Of a DNA stretch of 64,000 bases, positions 36,001-48,000 are shown piece after piece. Source of the DNA: Elgaria multicarinata webbii. Taxonomy: Eukaryota > Chordata > Lepidosauria > Squamata > Anguidae. Below the pieces are notes generated by a model that searched no databases, was not told the DNA's origin, and was given only the letters and a program-made list of their open reading frames with translations. Numbering within the stretch: position 1 is the stretch's first letter; each line of letters starts with the position of its first letter. The stretch lies in assembly GCF_023053635.1 (NCBI RefSeq), contig NC_086180.1, positions 4,841,206 through 4,905,205 on the forward strand. Direction: 5' to 3'. Position numbers and translations under genes: made by a program.

Positions 36001-39000
36001 GATAGTGCTGCTCACCCGAAAGGAGTAGACAAATGCCAAATCGTGTGACTGGAATGATGAGGAATCTGGGTATTCAGCAACATTATTCTCTGGTGAGTGA
36101 GTGGGACTGTACACTTCCATTCTCTTTTGCTCTATATGCCACTCCCCATGTGACTTTTGAAAGATTGACTTGTATTATTTTATTAATATTTATTTCATTT
36201 CTATACTGCTCCATAGCTGGAGCACTCTGGGCAGTTTAAAAAGCTTAAAATCATTAAAAAACCAGTTTGCCAAATTTAAAAACAAAACTCCCACAAATGG
36301 ACAGTATACGCTGAGAAAACATATATCTGAAAACAGCTTGAGCAATCAGCCACACAGTAAACAAATCCAGAATCAATTGAAACACATCATGTGCTGCCAA
36401 ATGCCTGGGAAAAGAGAAAAGTCTTGACCTGGTGTTGAAAAGGTAACTATGTTGGCATCAGGTGGGCCTCATTGGGGAGATCATTCTTTAGTTAGGAGGT
36501 CACTGCGGGAAGGCCCTCTCTCTTGTTGCTGTCTTCTGAGCCTCCCTTGGTGTAGGCACCTCGAGGAGGACCTTAGATGTTGAGTGTAGTGTAGGGTATA
36601 TTTAAGCTGGGAGAGGTGCTCCGTCAGGTGTTGTGGTCCTGAGCGATGTATGGCTTTATAGATTAAAACCATCTCCTTGAATTGAGCTTGGAAACATATA
36701 GGCAGCCAGTGTAAACGGGGCAGAGTTGATCTTATATGTTTGGATCTTCTGGTCCTCGTTACCAATCCTGCTGCTGCATTTTGCTTGAATTGCATCTTCT
36801 GCCTCAAAGGCAGTGCTATGTAGAGCACATTGCAGTAATCTAACTTGGAGGTTACCGGAACATAGACAACTAAAGCCAGGAGGTTATGCCTGTCCAGATA
36901 GGGGTGTAGCTGGGCCACCAACTGAAGTTGGTAGAAGGCACCCCGTGCCACTGAGGCCATGTGGTTTGGGTCTTTTAATATCCACCACTGCAAATGCTGA
37001 TGAAATTCCATAATGTAATGGGCACTGTAATTCTTTTGTACAAATGTACAGAAGAGACAGACCATTTCTGTCTGTCTCTTCTGCCAAGATGCTTGTTCAT
37101 GCACTGGTTATTTCTCGGTTGGACTACTGGAACCTTCTTCTCTCTGGCCTTCCTTCTTCTCACATCAGTCCGTTGGTTTCTGTCCACCACGCTGCCGCAA
37201 AGATCATCTTCTTGGCTCGCCGCTCTGACCATGTTACTCCACTTCTGAAATCTCTCCATTGGCTTCCAATTCACTTCAGAATCCAATATAAACTTCTCTT
37301 GTTGACCTTCAAAGCTTTTCACGGTCTAGCTCCTTCCTATCTCTCCTCTCTCATCTCACACTATTGCCCCACTTGTGCTCTTCGCTCCTCTGGTGCCATG
37401 TTTCTCACCTGCCCAAGGGTCTCTACTTCCCTTGCTCGGCTTCGTCCATTCTCTTCTGCTGCCCCTTACGCCTGGAATGCTCTCCCAGAACATCTGAGAT
37501 CTACAAGTTCAATCTCAGCTTTTAAAGCTCAACTAAAAACTTTTCTTTTCCCTAAAGCTTTTAAAACTTGATGTTACTCGGACTTTAGACTGTTAGTTAT
37601 ACTGTTATTTTTTCCCTACCCTGTGCCTGTTTACCCTACCCAGTGCCTGTTTGCATTCTCTCCCCCTCCTTATTGCTTTACTATGACTTTATTAGAATGT
37701 AAGCCTATGCGGCAGAGTCTTGCTATTTACTGTTTTACTCTGTACAGCACCATGTACATTGATGGTGCTATATAAATAAATAATAATAATAATAAAATGT
37801 GAACAGCATTTCATTATTGTACTTCATTTCAGAGAATTCACTTCTGCCCTGTCCATTCAGACATCAGAATATCTCACTCTACAGAAAATATTAGATGATA
37901 TTGCTATCTGTTCCTTGTGTCAATAGGGTTACTGAAGCTCCTTGCTTTAATTTATATAAAAGCATTTTCTATAATACTAGAATTATTATTATTATTTGCT
38001 CTTTCCTAAAAGTATTCACTGTGAGTGATTGCAAAGCACCTTTTACAGTCTTTCTGAAAACGTCTTTCTTAATAATAGTGTCAGAATTGTCAAAGTGAAT
38101 TGTCAGAAAAGAGGTGTTTGCTTCTTTTTTTGCCTTCATCTCTAAATGTTCAGTGCACAGCAGTCTCGTTCTGGCTTTCAGACTTCTCAACAGCAGGCTG
38201 TATGATGATGCAGGATCTGCAAGGTTTGCTTGCTCAGTAAATTTAGTAGGGAGGAGGAAGACGACCTTCAGAATCGACAGAGGAAGGAATTGCTCTTTTT
38301 TGTACCTGGCATTTGAAGATGATGGCACTGGTATCGCTTGCTGCTTTGATTTAAAATGTCCCCATCCCCACCCCCAGAATTCAAATGTGTGTCTAAATTA
38401 TCACAAGCAGCAAAGGTTGGGGTGAGGATGTCTTTGCTCTTTCCCGGAGAAAAGTGAAGCTTTGTTTTCAGCCAATATAAAATTAGGTCTTCCAGTGTAA
38501 CTTGTAATAATCTTACTATTTTTTTTTGGTAATTATTAGTTGGTTTATTTAATTATTATTTCTGACATACCTAATATTGGATGGATTGAAAGAGACAAGT
38601 CCTGCCCGTAGGCTCACAATCTAAAGGCTTATGTCTAATTTTGGGTGGCAGATCTGTAGACTGAATGCTTGCTTCTTCCCACCCTCACCCAAAGAAGAAC
38701 TCTGATACAATCCTGCTGAAATTCTGGATTGCCTTTTGGGCAGGTTGTCAGACTTGCCAGTGATGGTAATGGTGAACAGCTTAGTACAAGGGCCTCAGGT
38801 GACTTCACTCCAAGATCAGAGGTTGGAAGTGACATGTTAGTCCCCTTTGAAAAAATGTCTCAAGCCCACTGCTCTAGCCTACCTGACTCTTAAAATCAGC
38901 CTGAGAAAATGATCTGTTTTCAAGATTGACAGACAATGGAATGCATGAAAAAGAAGCATGTATTCATTCTTCATGACTTTTGAAAGATTGACTTGTAATA

Positions 39001-42000
39001 TTGTGGTTTGAGTCTTTCAGTAGCCAGTACTGCAGGTGCTGATAGAATTCGATGATGTAATTTTTTTGTACAAATGTGAACAAAATTTCATTATTGTACT
39101 TCACACTTGCTTCCAATAGCTGCTCTATATGGGACAAAATTTGAGAAACAATTGCAACTGACAGTATCGGCTGAGGCTGCCACTTATGCTTTCCCCCTCC
39201 CACACTATTACCGTATTTCTTCGATTCTAAGACACACTTTTTCCCCTAAATAAACAGCTCTAAAAATGGAGTGCGTCTTAGAATCGATGGCGTCTTAGAA
39301 TCGAAGCAATATGGTAGATGCAAAAAGACTCTATCGTATTAAAAAAGGGTCTGAAACATCCATTCTGTCTAGCTTTATTGCTTTTAGAAAGCTGAGCAAG
39401 CCGGGCTTTTTAAGATTGCTTTGCAGGCTGATTGGGGCCTACAGCACGCCCCGTGCAGCTCCGGCCCTCGTCAGCCGTGCCTGGAAGACACGCGGCTCCA
39501 AGAGTCAGGAGGCTCACCCCCTCAAGCACTGGGTCTCCCCCCAGCCGCCACGCTGGGAAGCGTGCGTCCCGCCTGGAACTCCTCACGCCCGCGGAAAAAC
39601 CTGTGCCCGGAGGCTAAAGAAGTGCTGCTCCACCGAAGCTGCTCTCACGCGGCAGCTCCAGCTCCAGTCGTGTCTCTCCTCCTCGTGCAGGCAGGCCTCC
39701 AAAAGAGGAAGTTCCTGCAGCAGCCGCGAGCCATGTGAGCAAAGAGGAGCTGGGAGGGTAAGCGCCTGGTTTTTTGCTTACCCCTAAGCCCCTCCCAGCC
39801 CAGTGGCACCAAAACCCAGCTCTTTCTAAGATATTTCTAAGAAATTTCTAAGAAATTCTACTCATAAAAGATATTCTAAGAAATTTATTTTTTCTTAGAA
39901 TCAAAGCTTTTTTTCCCCTGTTGGTGGTACTGAAATTAGTGTGCGTCTTAGAATCGATGGCGTCTTACAATCGAAGAAATACGGTAGTATGAGTTCTTAC
40001 CACATCTTTTAAAAAAATTTCCCTGAAGGAGAATTTTATCGGGAGCACCCTACAAAGGTTTGCTTGTAGTCTTTTAAGAGAAGAAATGTGTTCGGTCTTC
40101 CAGATACATCCTATCGTCCACGAAGGGCATGTCTACACCAAAGGGTGTAGAGGGAAGGAGAGGGGATGATCTTGCAATATGCTGAGAGTGAGATCTTCCC
40201 CCTGGATTCACACGCGTGGTGTAACGTCTGGGGAGGAAGCAGGGATGTCACGGCTGCCATTTTTTTCTTTGGGAAGCAGTGGGGCCAGTTGCACAAGAGT
40301 GAGGCCCCGCTCCAACGAAAATGTAAGGAGAAAATAACTTTCCCCCTGAAACAGCCCTCAGACCCCCTCCCTGCCATCCCAGGGGTGGCGGAATTGCTGC
40401 CAACCCCTCCCCTGATGGGCATGGACCTACGCTGCATGGCTCTGTGCTGCGGGTAAAATCGGGATAACTGGGCTACTAGTTATCCCGCAAAAATGTAGAT
40501 GTCATCCTTGGTTGTCCCCGGGATCCCATGTGCGTCAGGAAGACGACCCGGGATAAAAGTCTTGTGCAGACATGCCCCTGGTTTGCATGAGTTTTAACAT
40601 CTGTTGAATATGAAATTAGAAGTTGCAATCCAACTCCTGAGATTCTTAGTACTGGCTGAGGTGCCAAAGAGGCTGCCTTCCTCTCATTTAATTTACTGAC
40701 TTTGTTGCAAAGTGCCTGGTGCTGAAACGCTATTGTGGGGTTTCAAGGAGAGGCTGTAGCTCAATGATAGAGCACCTTTATGCAGAAGGTTCTGGGTTTG
40801 ATCCCCAGCATTTCCAGGTAGAGGGAACAGTCCTTCCCTAAACCCTGGGGAGCCACTGCCAGTCAGTGTCGACAATACTGGGATAGATGGACCAATGGTC
40901 TGACTCAGTATAAGACAGCTTCCTATCCTAAGTAGCATTTGTTTTGGAGATTGACTGTGGAAGAAAGGGTTTCTTTACCTGGTATCTCTATGACTCTGGG
41001 CCAAATTATTGTTGTCGGGTTTTTCTACTGTTTTCTCTCAACTCCTTTCAAACTGGTGTAGGTGGCATAATTTGAAATAAGAAATGATTAGTGGGGGCAC
41101 TAAGGCTTGCAGTGTTGAGGAAGGATACTTTTAGTTTGCTAAATTTGTTTCATCTTTAATTAAATACAGCAGAGAAAGGTCTGGGTTCTGATGACACACT
41201 GCGACTCACTGTGGGTTATTTAACTTACGTTCAGTTGCGGTACTGGTGGGCACCAGATTACATACACAACCGCCACGCAGGGGTTGTCTTGTGTTGTGCA
41301 GACCTGGTGAATGTGGGTTAAACAACCCTTGCATAATCCTAAAACAGACCATGGGTTATGCGAGGGTTGTTTAAGCCTTGCATAAGCCATGATCACTGGA
41401 TTTGCATGACACTTGCATATTCAAAATGCTGGCTGCACATGCCCTGAAAACGCAAAAGCCTCATAGTCTGTTAAATAACTCATGATGGGCTGTCTTGTCA
41501 TGTGAACAGCCCCACTGTCAAGCTCTATTCATAAGAATATAAGATCTGTGTTGGAGACCAATGGGGCATATATTCCATCACCTGTTTCTTACACTGACTG
41601 GGATTCCTTTTCTAATCATCAATAGCTTGGAATTTACCATTTTTGGAATTGCTGGATACTAGGCTGACATTTTCATTGAGCTTTCCAACCTCCAAGAGCT
41701 CTTTCCCAGTTAGTCGCTGCCTGAAATGTTTGTGTCTCAATAACTTCATTAGGCTTTTGAGGTGCCATAAGATTCTCTGTTGCATTTGTATCTTTGAACA
41801 ACCAAGTGGAATTTATTTTATTTTATTTATTTTACTTATTACATTTGTATACTTCCCCATAGCCAAAGCTCTCTGGGTGGTTAACAAAGATTAAAAACAA
41901 TGAGTTTCAGTCTATGACTGGTTCGTCTCTTATTTATCAGGCTGGTCATTTAACGTGTTGGCTAATGGCCTCTTGTCTGCTTCCTTTCCCCTTTCAGTCG

Positions 42001-45000
42001 GGGTTCCATAGGGCTCTGTGCTTGGCCCGTTGTTGTTTTCTCTTTCTACATTATCTTTGGGTAATCTTATTCATTCTCATGGTCTTCAATACCCTCTGTA
42101 TGCCGATGATACCCAACTGTACCTTTCATCTCCTGATTTGTCTTCCGATGTTCAGGATCATATCTCGGCCTGTCTCACCGATGTCTCAGCCTGGATGCTT
42201 CGGTGTTGCCTGAAACTAAATATGGCAGAAACAGAACTGCTAGTTTTCCCTCCTAAACCCTCTCCTCTTCTCCCATTTTCTATCACTGTTAATAATGTTA
42301 TACTCTATCCTGTTGAGAAAGCTTGTAGTCTTGGTTTTATTTTTAACTCTTCATTTTCTTTTTCTTCCCATATTGAGGCTGTAGCTAAGTCTTGTCGTTT
42401 CTTCTTGTATAACATCTCTAGAATTCGCCTGTTCTTATCGGTCTCTTCCGCCAAGACTCTCATTCATGCCTTGGTTATTTCCCGCTTGGACTATTGTAAT
42501 CTCCTGTTGACTGGTCTTCCTTCTTCTCATCTTTCCCCATTGGTTTCCATTCATCATTCTGCGGCTAAGGTTATTTTTCTGACTCGTCGTTTTGATCACA
42601 TCACCCCGCTTCTAAAATCCCTTCACTGGCTCCCTATCTCCTACAGAATTCAATGCAAGCTTCTCCTTTTGACTTTTTTTTTTTTGGTTAATATTTTTAT
42701 TTTCTACATTAATTAAACATACAGCATTACAATAATAAAAGAAAAGAAACATCAAACAACTGCTACATACACATTGAATAAACGTTGAGTACATATATGT
42801 TGAATAGATATTACCTATAAATTATCATACTACAACATAATCGTTCTTAACATAAAAGTGCACCCCCCACCTCGGGATCTATTCCTGATTCCAAAATCTT
42901 ATCGTTTCTTCTGCTGGCAGTTTCCCACTTCCCTTAGTAAACACAAATATTAGGAACTGTTTCCAGATTCCTTCAAACTCTTTTATTTTAGTTATGCCTT
43001 TTCTCCACTTAATATTACAAGTCAGTTTATCATTAATAGCTATATCCCATACTTCTTTATACCATTCTTCAATAAAGTATTCCCCTTGAATCTTCCAGTT
43101 CCTAGCTACCATCAATCGTGCTGCAACCAGCAAACTCGATATCAGCTCTTTAGTTTCTTTTCCACATTTTAAATCTTCAAATAGTGATAGTAATGCAATC
43201 TTTGGTGTTTGTTCTATTTTCATTCCCACTATTTCTTCGATTTCTAAAAACACCATCTTCCAAAGTCTTTGTACATATTTGCATTCCTCTCCTTTTGACT
43301 TTGAAAGCTTGTCATGGTCTGGTTCCTCCCTATCTCTCGTCTCTTATTTCACCTTACTGTCCTGCTTGCACCCTTCACTCTCATAACACCATAACGCGCC
43401 CAAGAGTTTCTACTTCTTCTCTCGCTCGTCTTTGCCTGTTTTCACTCGCTGACCCCTATGCGTGGAATTCTCTTCCAGCACATTTGCGAACCGCAACGTC
43501 GATCACAGTTTTTAAATCTTATTTGAAAACATTTCCTTTCTCAAAAGCTTATAATCTGTAGTGTGACGATACTAGTTTTTATTATTTGTTTTATTGTCCC
43601 CCATGCTGGTTGGTCTTTGCCCTCCATGTTTGATTGTTACTGTGATTTTAGATTAGAACATAAGCCATATGGCAAGGTGTTTTGTATTTTGTTTTATTTT
43701 GTTCTGTACAGCACCATGAAAATTGATGGCGCTATATAAATAAATATTATTATTAATAATAAATAAAACAAAATTTAAAACCGTAAAAAGCTTAAAAACA
43801 ATATCCATTTAAAACAACTATTTTGGAGTAAAATTAAGAAAAAACACAGCATATGTTGTTAAATGCCTGGGAGAAGAGAAAAGTCTTGACCTGGCGCTGA
43901 AAAGATAACAATGTTGGTGCCAGGTGAGCCTCCTTGGTGAGATTGTTCCATAATTAGGGGGCCACCACTGAAAAGGCCCTCTCCCGTGTTGCCATCTTCT
44001 GAGATTCTCTTGGAAGAGGACCTTAGATGTTGAGCGTAGTATACGGGTAGGTTCATGTCGGGAGAGGCGTTCCGTCAGGTATTGTTGTCCCAAGCTGTGT
44101 AAGACTTTATAGGTTAAAACCAGCACCTTGAATCAGGCTCGGAAATGTACAGGCAGCCAATGCAAGCGGGCCAGAATCGGTCTTATATGATCAAACGTTC
44201 TGGTTTCGGTTATTAATCTGGCCGCTGCATTTTGCATAAGCTGCAGCTTCTTAACCATCTTCAAAGGCAGCCCCACGTAGAGTGCATTGCAGTAATCTAA
44301 TTTGGAGGTTACCATAGACAACTGAAGCCAGGTTATCCCTATCCAGAAAGGGGCATAGCTGGGCCACCAACCAAAGTCGGTAGAAGGTGCTCTGTGCCAC
44401 TGAGATCACCTGGGTCTCAAGTGACAGAGATGGTTCTAGGAGAACCCCCAAGCTATGAAGACTCTCCTTCAGAGGGAGTGAAGCCCCATCCAGAACAGGT
44501 TGAACACCCTGCATCCGGTCAGAATTAAATTTGTATTTAACAGTAGCTTTTATACCACTTGAGCCTTGTGTGGCGCAGAGCGGTAAAGCAGCAGTTTCTG
44601 CAGCTGAAACTCTCCCCACAGCCTGAGTTCGATCCCAGCGGAAGCTGGTTTCAGGCAGCCGGCTCGGGTCGACTCAGCCTTCCATCCTCCTGAGGTTGGT
44701 AAAATGAGTACCCAGTTATTTATTTATTTATTACAGTTAGCTGGGGGAAAGGTAATAACGGCCGGGGAAGGCAACGGCAAACCATCCCGCTATAAGGCCT
44801 GCCAAGAAAACGTCAACGAAAGCTGGTGTCCCTCCAAGAGTCAGTAATGACTCAGTGCTTGCACAAGAGGTTCCTTTCCTTTCCTTTATACCACTTATTT
44901 TTAATTGCTAATTTTGTAGACAGTGCAAACAGTAATAGAGTATATGAAGTGTTTTGCTGGATGAAATGAGAATGCTGCAGAATGGACATTTGTTCCCATA

Positions 45001-48000
45001 AACAGCAGGAAAGAAGAATAGGACAGGCAGAAAATGGACCTTTTGTTTCTGATGCTTTCTCTTACTTGCAACCTGGTTGCTGGGAAACTACAAACACAAT
45101 GCACGGTTATATTAGCCGACTCTAAGCCTTGGAAACAGTGGCATGTTCACAGCATTGCTATTTCTGGCTTTTGGGTTACAGTCTATCTACTATGAGTTGA
45201 AAAAATCAAATTCGTTGCCAAGGAATCTACATTTGTAGCAAGGATTATTATGACAAGAAAGCAAGTCTGCATAATTCTGCTTCTGTGCTTACAGTTTTTC
45301 AAAGCTCTTTGTAATTATTTGGGAAGACATTGGGGTAAAGGAAGCGGACTTTCCTTTTAGGGCAAGAGCCCACTCAAGGCAGCTTACACAATAAAGTTCC
45401 TAACAGTCTCATTCCAAGCAGGAAGTGTGTTTAGAACAGTGACTTGTGCAGAAATGGAGGCGGAATGGCCCCCTTTGAGAGTAGGAAATCCTTATCTTTT
45501 CAGAGAGTGTAAGTAAACATTTGGGTGTGATGCTTTCTTCCAGCTTTAATTCAGGACAAAAGTGTGACTTGTCAATCAAAGGTCTGGAAACACTGGGCTA
45601 GAGCATAACTTGGCTCTGGAGGATATGGCTATTTGTAACACCGAAGATGTTTGTAAGGACTTGCAAAAGCCATTCCCCTTGCTTCTTCCTCTCCCTGCCT
45701 CACTGGTGAAAAGGCAGGAGACACATCCTTTAAGCCCAGCTGGGTAAATGCCATGAGGATTGCAGATTTCTTTTTGTCTGTCCATCCAGCAGTGAGGGAA
45801 GCAGAAAAAGAAAGTGATCCCTGTCTGTCTGTAGTGCTGTGAAGGAGGCAGGTCTTGGCTGTATGTATTTTCTTTCTCCCAGATTTAGAACATGTAGGGA
45901 ACATCCTGTTTCCCTTCTGGCTGTCTTTTAACATGAGGATTAAGGAATTCTGGGCCAGGGATAGATCTTTCTAAAACTTTGTGAGTGTTGGCAGAAATGG
46001 CTCCCCACTTATTGTGCCATAACATGATAGTGAGGCAGAGGTAAAGTAGGTTTTTTTTCCTTTTTAAGTTAATGTATGACAACCTGAGCAATTTTAAAGA
46101 ATGTAGTCACTGAGGAAATTATTGTATAGGCGGTGGGTAGGTTAGTGCCTTCATTCAGGCTTGCCTTTTGCACTGATGTTTTGATGATGTCCCTAGAAAA
46201 CGAAACATTTTCTTGCTTGCTTAAAAAAAGAAACACAGTTAAGAAATACTTTCATTAAAGCCTTTCGCTTTAAGAAGGAATTCTTTGATTTTCAATTTGC
46301 ATCTCATTTGACCTGTCATTATGCATTAGATCATTCTACTTGGGAAGCTAATTATTTGGCATTAAGGGTATTAAAAGTTTTCTCTTGTACCACTTAAATT
46401 ACTGTTGCCAGCTTAGTTAATAGAAACATGCATTTCTCTAAGTAGCTTGTTTCCTCCTTCAGATAGTAGAACAGCCAAAAGGAACTGCCAAGGTAAGAAT
46501 GGGCATGTGTGTTTGAACCTTGTCATAAGGCATAATTGTAGGTTATAAGTGTTAAAATCAATCTGGCTATCTGGTATTTGGAATGGGATATGTTCTCCAC
46601 TAAAGTAATGAGATTCTTGGAAGAGAAGAAGGTATATGGAGTGTTCTTGCTTGCAATCATGTCAATGTTTTCTCAAGACGTTTGGGGCTGTATTCTAGGA
46701 GGAGCAGCTTTATTTATTTATTTATTACATTTTTATACTGCCCAATAGCCGAAGCTCTCTGGGCGGTTCACAAAAATTAAAACCATAATAAAACAACCAA
46801 CAGGTTAAAAGCACAAAGGAGTACAGTGTAGGAGCCAGGCGGACCTCTCTGGGGAGCTCATTCCACAACCGGGGTGCCACAGCGGAGAAAGCCCTCCTCC
46901 TAGTAGCCACCTGCCTCACTTCCTTTGGCAGGGGCTCGTGGAGAAGGGCCCCTGTAGATGATGTAGAAGGTCCGGGCAGGTACATATGGGAGGAGGCGTT
47001 CCTTCAAATAACCTGGCCCCAAACTGTTTAGGGCTTTAAATGTCAATACCAGCACTTTGAATCGGGCCTGGACCTGGACTGGCAGCCAATGAAGTTGTAA
47101 AAGGACTGGCGTAATGTGATCTCGCTGGCCAGTCCCTGTTAGTAAACAGGCTGCCCTGTCTTGTACCAGCTGAAGCTTCCGGACCGTTTTCAAAGGCAGC
47201 CCCACATATAACGCATTGCAGTAATCCAAACAAGAGGTTATCAGAGCATGGATAACTGTAGCTAGGCTATATCTGTCCAAATAAGGGCTTAACTCATTCC
47301 CCTAAATTTGTATTATGAAATTTACTTTTATTTTTTAATGATGATATGGTCTTTATAAAAATCACCATATGCCGTTTCTGCAACCTGTGTATCCCAGTGT
47401 GATTCATTTTTAGTCACAGCGTTGTTGTGTTACACAGCTTTTGACTATACTTGGTTTTTAAAGCTTATGCCAGTTGGCAGGGCAGTAGCATTAGTAAGAG
47501 TGTGGTTAGCAAGCCATGACTTTTCAGTCTTGCCACATCACCCTGTTATTTGTAATCTTGACAGAAATTCAGGACAGTCGCCTCTCTCCCAACCTCCCAC
47601 TGCAGACGACATACTCAACACAAGGCCGAACTTTCTTCAATGAGACGCTCTTTCAGCAAACTGGAATGGATTTTGCTCCTTTGAAGTGAGGTTAACCTAT
47701 TACTTGCCAGAACTCTCTTAGCTCCTTTGTTTAATGCAATGAATTTCTGTTTGATTTACGCTGATCGTGTCCCTGGGGTCCACAAATTTTGGCTTGGTTT
47801 ACTAGCCAAATCATTACCTGTCAGCACCATTAGTTGCAGTCTTCAGATCCTGTGGGGTGTGCAAAGGACTTGGGGAAGTGTGCATACCACTGTGCAGGAT
47901 GTTTGCAGAAAACATGAGAGAAATGCCCTGCTGCTGCTGCTACTGCCACTTTCTGCAGAACCACATGGAAAGGGAAGGAAGCCACGCTGCTTTTCAAGGA

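Larger units (their letters stand above)
29787..47564 (+). other. ALMS1: ALMS1 intron 3
   Basis: The largest intron seen (17.8 kb), filled with L2 copies in both orientations, hAT-type elements, TA-flanked inverted-repeat elements, a Sauria SINE and the candidate microexon. I see nothing recognisable in 31910-32255, 32460-33310, 34560-36140, 37840-38550, 38650-38970 and 44900-46460. Confidence 0.8.

Noticed and set aside
39311-39787. 158-codon ORF as a host gene
   Set aside because: GC-rich segment inside a composite transposable element, with several overlapping frames open and no recognisable domain.
40747-40820. tRNA gene
   Set aside because: A and B boxes are present, but the sequence lacks a proper cloverleaf and runs into a SINE body shared with other copies.
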